64,000 bases of DNA from the NCBI GenBank assembly GCA_947561395.2, contig OX387191.1, positions 40,117,439 to 40,181,438 of the forward strand, in the 5' to 3' direction. How positions within the stretch are numbered: position 1 is the stretch's first letter; each line of letters begins with the position of its first letter. The notes below the pieces were generated by a model that was given only the letters and a program-made list of their open reading frames with translations, was not told the origin of the DNA and did not search any database. The position numbers were made by a program, and so were the translations under genes. Positions 10,892-22,019 of the stretch are shown one piece after another. The stretch comes from Buxus sempervirens. Taxonomy: Eukaryota; Streptophyta; Magnoliopsida; Buxales; Buxaceae.

Positions 10892-11440
10892 TGACACGGG
10901 GAAGATAGAAAAGATCAAATATCATTCTGATAGACGAATTGGTCTAGATTTTGTTTTAGAAGCCGAGGAAAAATCAAGAACACAAATAATTTCTAGACTT
11001 CAATAAAAATTTTTCATTAAAAAAAAAAACAAATTGCCTAAAAAACCTTTATACATGCATTACAAGAAAATCCTAAAAGATAAAAAAATGAAACTTACTG
11101 AAAATAGTAAAATTTGAGATAGACTCAAATTCCTAAAATATAGCTCAAAATAAGAGTTTCCCCAAAAGAATGACTCAAAATGGAATTTCTTTGACCTAAC
11201 CAGAAACAATCAATTCTTTCCTAAAATAGCAAATTTGGTAATTTGAAGGCTTAAACAACAAAATTTGGCCAAAAATCGGCATACCTCATTTTCATCATGA
11301 GTCTTGCTTATTGGGTCGTTTCCAATCAGACTACCAATTTTCAGCTGATTCTGACAACGTGAGACAAATTGACCAATATGCCCTTAATTCGGAAAATACT
11401 GTTTAATGACCACAGAAGCCTCAGAACTCGTCCTACATCA
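10892..11440 (-). repeat. 5' LTR of Gypsy-B
   Basis: On the minus strand it runs TGATGTAGGACG to CCCCGTGTCA, about 549 bp, abutting the primer-binding site. The outer edge is set by the TG next to the Cassandra target duplication and could be off by a few bases. No 3' LTR was found. Confidence 0.55.
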
Positions 11441-11530
11441 CATGTAATGACCCAGACCCATACCCAGCAAGATATTGTCCGCTCTCGGCCCAATGGACCC
11501 TCATGGATTTGTTCTCAAGGGATAACACGA

Positions 11531-11592
11531 GAAAACTTCCTAGTGGTCACCCATCCTAGCATTGCTTTCATCCAAGCACGCTTAACTTGAGG
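11531..11592 (-). repeat. 5S-rRNA-like segment in the Cassandra 3' LTR
   Basis: The minus strand contains CTAGGATGGGTGACC and GTTAAGCGTGCTTGG, conserved parts of plant 5S rRNA including the internal pol III promoter region. Cassandra LTRs are known to carry this segment. It is not a 5S gene. Confidence 0.85.
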
Positions 11593-11750
11593 GCTCTAAG
11601 GGGATTTAGTCCTGTGTTATGCCTTAAGAGGCCTCTTGCTTTGTAAGGGATCACAATATTACTTATAGCATCCCCGAGCATTGTGGCATCCCAACCATAT
11701 GCACATTCTCGCCTGGTAGCTCGCCTAGTGAGATTACCCATTCACCCGCC

Positions 11751-14052
11751 TGTGAGACATGGAAAAATCACCGGAGTGACCTCCCTCCGTCAACACACGG
11801 GCTCGACGCAAAAGAGTGGGAGTCGCCACCATTCATTATTTTGAGGTGAGAATGGACACCAAAAGATCAAAAATAAGCAAAAAAGAGACAAAATAAACAT
11901 TCTAGGATAAAAATAACCCTACTTGAAAATCAAATCCAGAGATGGGTAAGGGGATTAGATTATGAACGGGGGAAGGTGTTAGGCACCCCCATTCACCCAC
12001 ACAAGGTGGTTGCCAAATGTTTATTCATGCTAAAAAAGAAAAGAGAAAGCTTGCTAAAAAATCATTAAAACTTGGAAAAAAAAAGGACACATGTATGATA
12101 TCTTCACATGAAAATCCCAATGCATTCCAGATCTTCTTTTATGTTGATATCACTTCTGGAATATCATAAAAAAGGATGGAAATCAAAGTAAAGGTTGCAC
12201 AAAAACCAAGTTGAATCAAATCCGGAAAATTCGGTGAAAAGTAATGCCATTTACCTTGAAATCATTCAAATACAATTTTAAATCAAATCAAACCAAATCC
12301 ATTTGAAAGATTATAGTAAATAAAAGATTCATGCCAAATTTCAAGTTGATCTGGTCGAAAACCTAGGAGTTATGCTCCTTTTAGGGTTGCTGTTGGGGAT
12401 TTTTAAAAGTGATGAGTGGGCAACTTTGGAAAATTGTCTAGAAAAATCCACTCCATAAATATCCGCGAAATTTGGTGTCAATCAAGTCTGTATGGCCATA
12501 TTTCAACAGAAACTAGCCTCATACAAAAACTCATTCGGATGTGCCTTGGGTGACTTCCCGAACAGGCCCCGAGGATCACAGATTGACCCAGAAAAGTGCT
12601 GTTGAGCAGTTCTGAGTAAATCTGCTCTCCACGACACAATTTAAATCCAAAAAATATGAAACCAATTGGATTTAAAAATAGACTCATACAGGAGTGCCTA
12701 AAAACAAAAATCATTCGAATCGGATTTAAAACGAACACATGGCGCTCTGTCGAAGTGACAAGTTCTGTATTTAAACCTGAACTGACTAGTCAACTTCGAC
12801 AGAGAGGTGTCAAAAATCTGCTTGATAGAAATTCATGATTTTTGGTAGGTATAAACTAGACAGCCTCAGCTTTCCCATGGTTCTAGAATCACTCCAAAAT
12901 TCATCCGGATGATGAAGTTATGAGTGTCCGAAGTTAGGGTACAGTTGCTGTCAAGTAAGCCCTAATCCGAAGAAAACCAAATCCGAAAATTGACAAAGTG
13001 TGTGCAAATTCGTGCAAGATGAACAAAAACCTTTAGAAATCATTTGAAAATATTCCAGAATTGATTGAGGCTATTTATTAGGGATTTATCACTATGAAAG
13101 CAACAAACCCCAAATATGAGCCTATCTTGCCAAGAGAATGATGTGTATGTGCAAGTGTGAAAAATTCATACAAGATCAATACAACAATATATCACGCATG
13201 CATATTCATCAAGACAAGGTTCTAAAACAGCCTAGGGTTCCGTTCCACTATCGTTTCCCTTTGTTCTCTCTCCCCGTTAAACACGGTTCTTCAAGATAAT
13301 CAAGGGTACTTTGATTATAGAACGGTTTTCAATCATTCAAAAGCCTTATGCTACATGGGTTCTAGCACTAGGGTCAATCCCCAGTCTCGTTTCTCCTAGA
13401 TCCGCCTTCACGTTTTACGGCTAGGGGAGTCTTGAGATACTTTGAGCCGGGGAAGGATTTCCATACACAAAGAAGGCTTTAATTTACTCTACAGAAAGGT
13501 AGAAGAATAGATCTAGATCTAAGAAATAAAATACAGAAAATAAAGGAGGGTTGAGGCTTACCAGTGGTTCTGGAAGCAATCCGGCAGCGGTTCCCTTCTT
13601 CACTCGGAGCTCTTCGATCTCCAAAAACTTGGCCATTTGCTTGAAGAAGAGCCTCCTATTTATAGGCAAAGGCTAAGGTCTTTGGTAGACACAACTTAAT
13701 GTCTAGCACCCTCCAACCTTAACCCTAGGGTTGTTTCCGAGATTTCCCCTCATTTAATGAGGGACAAGATGGTAACAAGTGATTTCTCTCGGAAAACCCT
13801 AATTTTGAGCAAAACTAACGTATCCGGCAACTCAGGCCGGATACACTAAGACTTTAATGTATCCGGTATATAATACCGGATACACTAAGACTGCTTTGTA
13901 TCCGGTACCTGAGACCGGATACGAAGGCAACTACTTGTATCCGGCCTGAGTTGCCGGATACAAGTAAAAAACTCATTTTCTCCAATTTTTGTGTTGGTTT
14001 TCAAGGAGATAATGATTTTTGATGATTATTTGTGCAATTTGGGGTGTCTACA
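11751..14052 (-). repeat. Solo LTR-A inserted in the Cassandra 3' LTR
   Basis: Plus-strand ends are TGTGAGACATGG and GGGTGTCTACA (2302 bp) with perfect 5-bp duplications CCGCC at 11746-11750 and 14053-14057. The TATA box (minus strand, about 13657-13665) and four palindromes (13820-13962) show minus orientation. There is no internal region, so it is a solo LTR left by recombination. Because Cassandra is split, this insertion is younger than the TRIM. Confidence 0.92.
13657..13962 (-). promoter_or_regulatory. LTR-A U3 palindrome array and TATA box
   Basis: Four palindromes have arms TATCCGGC/GCCGGATA or TATCCGGT/ACCGGATA with cores AACTCAG, ATATAAT, ACCTGAG and CTGAGTT, then the TATA sequence CCTATAAATAGG. 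The arms are G/C-shifted relative to the 2317-2460 copy and remain complementary. Confidence 0.6.
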
Positions 14053-14250
14053 CCGCCCACTCAGACAGCTACGATGCCACATACTCTCCTCCATGGGACA
14101 ATGCATCCTCGCGTTGGGCTGAATCCCCACACTTTCCGGTCAAGGCAAGTTCTGATACTATTTGTAACGACCCAGACCCATACCTAGCAAGATATTGTCC
14201 GCTTTGGGCCCAATGGGCCATCACGGATTTGTTCTCAAGGGATAATACGA

Positions 14251-14312
14251 GAAAACTTCCTAGTGGTCACCCATCCTAGCACTGCTCTCACCCGAGCACA
14301 CTTAACTTGAGG
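14251..14312 (-). repeat. 5S-rRNA-like segment in the Cassandra 5' LTR
   Basis: Same 5S-like block as at 11531-11592, with several transitions between the two; part of the 5' LTR. Confidence 0.85.
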
Positions 14313-15156
14313 GTTCCAAGGGGATTTAGTTCCGTGTTATGCCTTAAAAGGCCTCTTGCTTTGTAAGGGATCACAAGACTACTTACAGCATCCCTGAGCG
14401 TTGTGGGATCCCAACCATATGCACATCCTCACCTGGTAGCTCGCTCAGTGAGATTACCCATTCACCTGCCCACTTAGACAGCTAGGATGCCACATCACAT
14501 CTATAGGGGGCCACATACTGTTGTTGATACATTATCTAATCATGCACTTGATGCATTTTCTTATTATTGGTTTACGCGCCTGCACAACTGTATTTGTAGA
14601 TCCTTTTTGATGATCTCATGGGGAGGCCTACTTGTAGAACGACTTTCTAAATTAATGAATACTGCTACAAACCTTATATCAAGAAAAAAACAAAGAGTAA
14701 ATATGAGTAGGAGGGTCAGGTGTCTTAGTTTTAGATTGAGAAATTACAGTCAATATATGATTTCCTTGGTGAGAATACTGGTCTTATAGATTTGATTAAT
14801 CAATCTAGGGATTGTGTTCGAATAAAATTAACAGGTGAAACCAAAATTATGTATAGATGAGATTAGTTAATGATGCTTAATGCTTCTATTGGAAATTATC
14901 TTTTGATGATGAATGCATAGTAGAATTCTTTGAAATAAAATATTAATTGGAAGAATGATTTGTTTTCCTTAGTGTTGAGTTGCTTATGCATTGAGGTTAG
15001 AAGGGTAATAAATTATGAAATACAAAGTTAGCTCTTGAGATAAAGTGATTGAGGTAAAGATTCACGTTGTTAATATTATATAAAGTGGTGAATTATTATT
15101 TGTAATTCATTTATAATGAATAATTGAATGGGAGGTATTATTCGAATCAAAAAGGA

Positions 15157-15179
15157 ATATATATATATATATATATATT
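15157..15179. repeat. (TA)n microsatellite
   Basis: Alternating T and A, about 23 bases. Confidence 0.9.
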
Positions 15180-16575
15180 GCTCTCAATAAGCACTACAAA
15201 CAATGAAACCATGCATTGGGTGTTATCCCTATCTTCCAAACAAACAACACAGAGACTCTTTGGTCCATTGAATTGCCTCGACAAGATCTCTAGTATGCAG
15301 ATTAGAATCTTTTTTTTTTAATTCTTTGTTATACATAACAAGTAACTTGAGTAAAGAACGGCAACTATACCCATAATTTTATACAAGACTTTAAAATAAA
15401 GTGTGCAAAAGAATAAAAATAGGAAAAAGAGTCAAGATCGAACTTAAAAAAATGGTTTCATGGGGTGAAATGATCTTTTTGTAAGAAGAATTTCCAAAAG
15501 CCATTAATTAAAATTTTAAAGAATAGAAAATAGAAATTCTTTTGAAAAAATTACCTAAAAAGGCCATAAAATGAATAAAATAAAAGAAAATATAGTGAGT
15601 GGAAAATAATAGTTTTTGACAACAAAAAAGGTGAATTGTTCCATTAGAATAGTTACTTACTCTTTCAAGGAAATTTTTCCATGTGTAATGAAGGTTTTGG
15701 TCTATTAGAATAGATAACCACATCATTGCATCTACAAGGATGGATGACATGGCAAAATGAACTCGAAACAAACTCCCACCATTTGCAACAAATACTAAGT
15801 TGTTACAAATGACTAAACCAATCTATGAGAATGACTCAAAGTTGAACCATCCTAATAGAACGGTTCAGATCTTGTGCCTATAAAAGTTACACTTTTTCAT
15901 ACTGGGTTTGGTGGGTGGTTTTTTTTTTCCTCTTTGGTTTGGGGTGGGTCATAGATTTATTTAAAAGAAAGAACATTCCTTCACTAGAGAGCAAAACAAA
16001 TTAAAAGGCTTCAAGGAGACTCCTCTTTGAAGATCAGAATCTAGAGCTATTTTTTTTTTTGGCAAGGTGATGTATTATTATTAATTTAATAATACTTTGA
16101 TATGTAGTATTTGAGTGATAAATGCTAGCATAGAATTTCTTGAGAAGTGTGCACCTTGCATAGGATAGCTTATTGTGCAACTATTCTATCAGAACGGTTC
16201 CGTATAGTAACTATTCAAATCCATTTTTTTCTTTTTTCTTTTTTATATATCAAGTTAAGCTCTTCATTTGTTGTTAATTTGGAAGATTAATGGTCTTTTA
16301 CCCCTTAGAACATTTTCTCCTAATAGAACTAGTAAAACATTTCTATTTGCAGTTTTATAATAAAACACTAAGGCTAACTGAGCTATCAAATTGGTTGCTG
16401 TCAAAACTATCCTAACTAGTCCAACATAATGATTCAAATGTATCCCAATAAAGAAGATGAACTGACTAACAAAGTTGTATCAAGGCAGTTTTTGGGCAAA
16501 AAACCTCCCTGTGAATGGATTTTATGATAAAAATATAAACTATTTTGGTCAAGCTGAACTTAACAAAATCAAGCC

Positions 16576-16576
<1 letters not shown>

Positions 16577-16610
<34 letters not shown>
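16577..16610. repeat. Poly(A) run of 34
   Basis: Thirty-four consecutive A. A LINE or SINE tail was considered, but no upstream body or flanking duplication is visible. Confidence 0.9.
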
Positions 16611-16612
<2 letters not shown>

Positions 16613-17337
16613 GTTGTTTCCCCAACCATGTAGGTTTTGGGTACAACTGACGTATCAAATTGGTTGGACAAAGTTTCGACAGAAATCTGTTTGACACCTC
16701 GGTTCCCCAAAGAGTTTTTAAATTACGTTAAACCAATGGTCTAGATAACTCAGTCCAGACCAACAACCATGGCGTGTTTTAAGTATGTATTGGATGGCCT
16801 TGAACAAATGAATCTGTAGGTTGGGCTTTCTGTTGGATCTGATTTGAAGTAAGGTTGATAGTGTTTTGATGAATAAAATCAAAATAAATTGAAAATTCGA
16901 GAGCAAATTTATTAAACTAGCCACAATTCAAATTACGAAAATGGATGAGAAAGAAGAACTAGTCTCTTAAACCAAACAAGAAAAGAAATGTAAGCTATTC
17001 ATCTTCTTAGATTGGTTCATGATAAAATAAGCTAAACCAGTCTAATAAAACAGTTCTTTCCAAAGTGTTCAAAACTGTTTAAAATCAGAAATAAAATCAA
17101 TCCAACAATGATTGAATAGGAACCTACAATTTGTTGGGTGGCCTAGGTGTCTTAAGTGCTTCAATAGGTTACTTAGCCAAGTCTTCAGACCAAAAATGAA
17201 TTGCATGACCACCTATACTCATATCTTATACCAAAATCTGTGGTTGTGACTCCAATAAAACAAAATAGAACAAACCAATTTATTACTATATATTAAGGGA
17301 AACGGGTCTGGGGGTACATGTCAAGCTTAAAAATTTT

Positions 17338-17659
17338 TTGTATTTTTTTCTTTTCAGCTCTTCTCTCCTCTTCCTCTCTCCCCTTCTCTCTCTATCTCTC
17401 CATCTCGATTTTCTCCTCCAATCCCATTCTGAAAATCAAAGACCAAGACATCGATCAATGAGATCTCAAATCTCCTGTTTCAAATTCCACCGCATAGTGC
17501 AGGAATACAATGAGATTAGCTTCCTCTAGGGCCTTCATGAATGCTCGATGGGGGTCTTGCCCTTCCCAGGGATATCCATGTCTTCCACTTAGTTCAACTA
17601 GTTCGAACTCTTACCACAAGATGACAACGACACTTCGTTCTCCTCAGGAAACAGCAACC
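17338..17659. other. CT-rich stretch, unassigned
   Basis: Pyrimidine-rich sequence (TCTCTCCTCTTCC and similar) followed by about 200 bases of ordinary composition, leading into a tandem repeat. It resembles a 5' UTR or exon edge but gives no recognisable protein. Confidence 0.35.
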
Positions 17660-17914
17660 CCTCTTTTTTCTTTCCTTGTTCCTTCTCTCTCCTCTTCAAG
17701 AAAAGGAGGACAAAACCGCCTTGAAATCCCTGTTAAGCAAAGAGCCTCTTTCTTCTTTCCTTGTTCCTTCTCTCTCCTCTTCAAGAAAAGGAGGACAAAA
17801 CCGCCTTGAAATCCCTGTTAAACAAAGAGCCTCTTTCTTCTTTCCTTGTTCCTTCTCTCTCCTCTTCAAGAAAAGGAGGACAAAACTGCATTGAAATCCC
17901 TGTTAAACAAAGAG
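17660..17914 (+). repeat. Three-copy 85-bp tandem repeat
   Basis: Units begin CCTCTTT at 17660, 17745 and 17830, exactly 85 bases apart, and are nearly identical (AAGAAAAGGAGGACAAAAC in each). As 85 is not a multiple of three, each frame runs through different phases of the unit, producing spurious overlapping ORFs. Confidence 0.9.
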
Positions 17915-18132
17915 GATGGACGATTCAGGTTAGTTTCCCTCTCCTCTCTCTCTCTCTCATTTTTCTTTTTTATTTTTTTATTTTTTTCCTGTGTGTCAAT
18001 TTTATGGAGGGCCTAGCATGCCAGTAGGGTTCAATCTCATGTGGGTCATGTGTAACGTCCCGAACCCATACCTAGCAAGATATTGTCCGTTCTGGGCCCA
18101 ATGGGCCCTTACGAATTTGTTCTCAAGGGATA

Positions 18133-19999
18133 CACTACAAAAAAGGTCTTACCGCCGCTAAAACAACAATTACCGCCGCTAAAAACATTTCTGGCGGTAA
18201 CTGGTCTTGCCGTAAAAGATGCCGTCACTAAAGCTTTTAGCGGCGGTCAAAAACTTACCGCCGCTATTGCTCACTCATTAGCGGCGGTAACGTTCCCGCC
18301 GCTATTGCCCATTCATTACCGGCGGTAGATTACCGCCTCTATTGGTATCACTCATTACCGGCGGTACATTCCCGCCGCTATTGCCCATTCATTACCGGCG
18401 GTCGATTACCGCCGCTATTGTTATACTCATTACCGGCGGTATTCCTGCTTTTAGCGGCGGTATTTCCCGCCGCTAAAACTCATTTTAAAAAATAAAAAAA
18501 ATGAGATCATGTTTTTAGCGGCGGGAAATACCGCCGCTAAAAATCATATTAAAAAATAAAAAAAAATTTGCTGCTGTCCTTCAGCAGCATAACCGAGAGG
18601 AGAGAGATAGAGAGAGAGATGGAGAGGGAGAGAGAGAGAGAGAGAGAGAAGTAGAGAGGGAGAGAAAGAGAGAGAGAGAAGTAGAGAGGGAGACAAAGAG
18701 AGAGAGAGAGAAAGAGAGATAGAGATAGAGATAGAGAGAGAGAGAGATGGAGAGGGAGAGAAAGAGAGAGATAGAGAGAGAGAGAAGTAGAGAGGGAGAG
18801 AAAGAGAGAGAGAAGTAGAGAGGGAGACAAAGAGAGAGAGAGAGAGATGGAGAGGGAGAGAAAGAGAGATAGAGATAGAGATAGAGAGAGAGATGGAGAG
18901 GGAGAGAAAGAGAGAGAGAGAGAGAGATAGAGAGAAAGAGAGAGAGAAGTTGAAGAGAAAGAAAACATACCTTGAAGAAAAGAAGAGATTCGGCGGGTTT
19001 TTATAGAGTCGAGTTTTAGCGGCGGCACAGAGATTACCGCCGCTAAACCTTACATTTTCCGCGCCCCCGAGCTGAATTGAATTTGAAAATCGTGCTTAAA
19101 CTTTTAGCGGCGGTAATTACCGCCCCTAAATGTACATTCAAAATTGAAACGCGGGGAAAAGTCCCGCTTGTATAATTAGAAATGGTCTTTTAGCGGCGGT
19201 AACTTTCTTACCGCCGCTAAAAATAATTTATGGTTTTTTAATAAATGTCTTACCGCCTCTGAAAACCGGCTTTTAGGGGCGGTACTTGACTTACCGCCCC
19301 TAAAAATGTAGTTTTAGCGGCGCTAGATACCGCCTCTAAAGGTCCAACACAGTCGCAGTCGAGCTTTTTAAAAAAAATGAAAAAAATCCTTTACCGGCGG
19401 TGTCACCGCCGGTAAAAGACGTGAAAACAGGGTTTTACCGGCGGTTTTTAGAACCGCCGGTAAAACTTGCACATTATTTCGCCCACACCAAATTTTTTTA
19501 CGACGGGGATCGGTTTAGAGGCCCTAAAATGGACTTTTAGGGGCGGTAAAGAGATTACCGCCGCTAAAACGTCTCTTCTGGGGAGGTAATTGGCTTACCG
19601 CCGCTAAAAGTTTCTTTTAGGGGCGGCGAAGCATATACCGCCGCTAATATATATATGGCTTTTCGGGGCGGCAATGAGCTTACCGCCGCTAAAAGTGTTA
19701 TTACCGGCGGACTGCTACCGCCGGAAATAAGGCTTTTTTTGGCGGGACCTTCCCGCCAACTTGTTACCGACGGTAGATATGTTTCCGCCGGTAAAATGTA
19801 TTATAGCGGCGGTAAGTACCGCCGCTAAAGGCTATTTCGCGCTAAAAAAATGCGCGCCATAAAATTTCCGCGCGAAAAAAATGGTAAAAGAATTTTTAGG
19901 GGCAGAAAGCGCTTTTACCGCCGGTAATAGTGCCTTTAGAGGCGGGAATTAGGTTACCGCCGCTAAAAGGTGCCGCTAATTCTCTTCATTTTTGTAGTG
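18133..19999. mobile_element. Non-autonomous CACTA (En/Spm) element CACTA-1
   Basis: Begins CACTACAAAAAAGG and ends TTTTTGTAGTG, the inverted CACTA terminus, with 3-bp duplications ATA (18130-18132 and 20000-20002); removing it restores Cassandra GGGATAACACG. At 1867 bp it has no transposase. Both halves are packed with TTTTAGCGGCGGTAA and its complement, plus a CCGCCGGTAAAA variant, the subterminal repeats expected to bind CACTA transposase. The middle is a GA-rich low-complexity tract. It would depend on a transposase supplied elsewhere. Confidence 0.93.
18596..18957. repeat. GA-rich microsatellite/minisatellite
   Basis: Runs of GAGA broken by recurring GAAGTAGAGAGGGAGA units, inside CACTA-1. 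It gives an artefactual Ser/Leu-rich ORF on the minus strand. Confidence 0.9.
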
Positions 20000-20009
20000 A
20001 TAACACGAG

Positions 20010-20071
20010 AAAACTTCCTAATGATCACTCATCCTAGTAGTGCTCCCACCCAAGCACACTTAGCTTTAGGG
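20010..20071 (-). repeat. 5S-rRNA-like segment in the solo Cassandra LTR
   Basis: Third copy of the 5S-like block, somewhat more diverged (minus strand CTAGGATGAGTGATC). The CACTA element inserted just beside it. Confidence 0.8.
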
Positions 20072-20254
20072 TTCCCAGGGGATTTAGTCCCATGTTGCTC
20101 CTTAAAAGGCTTCTTGCTAATTTGGGAATCTCAAGACTACTTATAGCATCCCCAAGCGTTGTGGGATCCCAATCATATGCACATCCTCGCCTGGTAGCTC
20201 GCTCAATGAGATTACCCATTCACCCGCCCAAGACAGCTAGGATGTCACATCATG

Positions 20255-20449
20255 GATCATAAGGCTGGAAAACGCTCATACTATGGTCTTGTCCTAGTCA
20301 AAATGGAAGGATTCCCTTCCTCCTATGCTTGAGATTTTGTCTTTTGATGAGAAGGGTATCTCTCTTTCATCGTCTCTCAAGGTTTGTCTTTTCCTTTCTC
20401 TCTTTTTATTGAAAAAATATTAAGAGAAGGGCTGGGCCAATATGCCTTA
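20255..20449. other. Short unassigned gap
   Basis: No feature recognised between the Cassandra duplication and the Copia-1 LTR. Confidence 0.5.
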
Positions 20450-20634
20450 GTGGAGTGTGTATTCCATATTTTATAAATACATAAAAAAATTACATTCCAA
20501 AACTACAAAAGAGATGATTTTGAAACAGCTATACACCAATTATACATAGACTAGTACTAGCATTACTATTTTGTAGAGTAGAATACTTATCCTATAGAAT
20601 AGAATCTGTGTGAACTGATATAGGTTACTTAACA
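20450..20634 (-). repeat. Probable 3' LTR of Copia-1
   Basis: Begins (minus strand) TGTTAAGTAACC after TTTACAAGGGG, a polypurine-like tract following the RNase H end. The far edge is a guess; a TATA-like TTTATAAATAC lies near 20475. Confidence 0.4.
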
Positions 20635-22019
20635 CCCCTTGTAAACCACTGGAGAGGTCACAAACCATGAGTTTGTCTTTCAAGAATAGAAACTGGGAGG
20701 AGGTCAAACCCTTTGTAAAGATATCAGCAACTTGATCCATTGTAAGTTTATAGCGAATGCATACATCACTGTTAATCGGCTTCTCTTGAATACAATGGAA
20801 ATCAACCTCTATATGTTTAGTGCAAGCATGATAAACAGGTTTCCAGCAAGTGCAATGGCACTATGATTATTGCACCAAACTGCAGGATGGGAAATAAGAG
20901 GTATATGAAGATCCTTGAGCAACTTGCGTATCTAAGACAATTCAGCAACTACCATAGCCAATGCATGGTATTTAGCCTCTATGCTAGACCGAGATGTAAC
21001 ACTTTGTTTCTTCGCATGCCATGATATTAGACAAGGTCCCAAAAAGATTCCATAGCCAGTAGTAGAACATCTGTCATTGGGATCCCTTGTCTGGTCGAAA
21101 TCGCAATACGTATGAAGACTAAGTGTGCCTTCGCTAAAATATAAACCATGATCAAGTTTTCCCTTAATTTATCGTAGAACACGCTTTGTGGACCTCCAAT
21201 GAATGATGGCAGGAGAATCAAGATGTTGACAAAGCTGGTTGACAGGGAAGGCAATTTCAGGGCGTGTTAAGGTGCTATATTGAAGTGCCCCAATAGAGTT
21301 GTTTGTAAGCTATGGTGTCCTCCATAGGTTCATCATTAATAGTAGGCAACTTACCACCAAAGACACAGGGAGTAATGTAAGGTTTTGTGTTAAGGTGCTA
21401 TATTGAAGTGCCCCAATAGAGTTGTTTGTAAGCTATGGTGTCCTCCATAGGTTCATCATTAATAGTAGGCAACTTACCACCAAAGACACAGGGAGTAAGG
21501 TAAGGTTTTGCATTAACCATCTGGGAACGAAGAAAAACATTAAGAATATATTTGCTTTGTCACAAGTGTAATCCATAAGTGTCTCTCAAGGCTTCAATTC
21601 CTAAGAAATACCCAAGATCACCAAGAGCTTTCAAAGCAAACTCCTATTTAGGCTTTGTAACTTGGGATTGTATGAAGTTAGGATATGACCCAACGATGAG
21701 TAAATCATCAAAATATTTGAGCACAAAGATATGAGCTTTGCCATGATGTAAGTTAAATAATGAGTTGTCAGTAGTTCAACCCACAAAACCATGGTGAAGC
21801 AAACTAGTTGATAGACATAGAAACCATGCTTGACATGCCTATTTAAGACCATAGAGGGCTTTCTTAAGGCTGCAAATGTGCTCAAGAAACTTGGGAGTCT
21901 GTAAAACCATGAGGTTGCTCAACAAACACCTCCTCAAAAGTTTTTCATACAAGAAAGCATTTGAAACATCATTTTGCTTAATTGGCCAACCAAAAAAATA
22001 CAGAAAGAGGCAACACCAA
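20635..22019 (-). pseudogene. Copia-1 RT (C-terminal part) and RNase H
   Basis: From right to left: GWPIKQNDVSNAFL and HICSLKKALYGLK (Copia RT core), then DDLLL-region remnants, then RNase H ending DIFTKGLTSSQFLFLKDKL, the usual C terminus of plant Copia polyproteins. Heavily decayed fossil. Confidence 0.8.

Larger units (their letters stand above)
4771..11440 (-). mobile_element. Gypsy-B: Ty3/Gypsy (chromovirus-like) remnant
   Basis: From right to left are a 5' LTR (10892-11440), primer-binding site, gag, CCHC knuckle, protease, RT and RNase H. No integrase or 3' LTR follows; homology ends near 4771. A 2.9-kb LTR-D sits inside gag (7751-10618). The gag style (FDGQLG..EFLDWLSKVERFFEY) and single CCHC knuckle fit plant chromoviruses. 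The element is old and heavily broken, with well over ten breaks. Confidence 0.8.
11443..14494 (-). mobile_element. Complete Cassandra TRIM element
   Basis: Two LTRs, each about 332 bp without insertions, flank an 81-bp internal region (14082-14162). On the minus strand the 5' LTR is 14163-14494 (TGTGGCATCC...GTTACA) and the 3' LTR is 11443-14081. The primer-binding site is TAGTATCAGAAC just inside the 5' LTR, and the purine-rich GGAGGAGAGTA precedes the 3' LTR. Perfect 5-bp duplications TCACA are at 11438-11442 and 14495-14499. A solo LTR-A (11751-14052) sits in the 3' LTR; without it the element is about 745 bp. It is noncoding, as Cassandra always is. By eye the two LTRs differ at about 30 of ~310 aligned bases, mostly transitions, suggesting an age of a few million years at common plant rates. 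Confidence 0.92.
14500..17337. other. AT-rich stretch without recognisable genes
   Basis: I see no ORF with family resemblance, no RNA gene and no clear element ends. It holds a (TA)n run (15157-15179), a 34-A run (16577-16610) and scattered copies of a degenerate motif near CTAATAGAACGGTT (about 15849, 16187 and 17040, with weaker ones at 15644 and 15697). It may be decayed repeat DNA or host intergenic sequence. Confidence 0.5.
18051..20249 (-). mobile_element. Solo Cassandra LTR with a nested CACTA element
   Basis: Plus-strand ends TGTAACGTCC and GATGTCACA, with perfect 5-bp duplications TCATG (18046-18050 and 20250-20254). Without the CACTA insertion it is about 329 bp, the size of the LTRs at 11443-14494. 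No internal region or second LTR adjoins, so it is a solo LTR. The 5S-like block is at 20010-20071. Confidence 0.92.

Noticed and set aside
16577-16610. Tail of a LINE or SINE
   Set aside because: No upstream element body, pol III boxes or flanking duplication could be seen.
17510-18027. Overlapping repetitive ORFs with LVPSLSSSRKGGQN repeats
   Set aside because: Produced by the 85-bp tandem repeat read in successive frames.
18549-19028. 159-residue Ser/Leu-rich ORF on the minus strand
   Set aside because: It is the GA microsatellite of CACTA-1.
11531-20071. 5S rRNA genes
   Set aside because: The three 5S-like blocks lie inside Cassandra LTRs, are diverged, and are the known 5S-derived segment of that TRIM.
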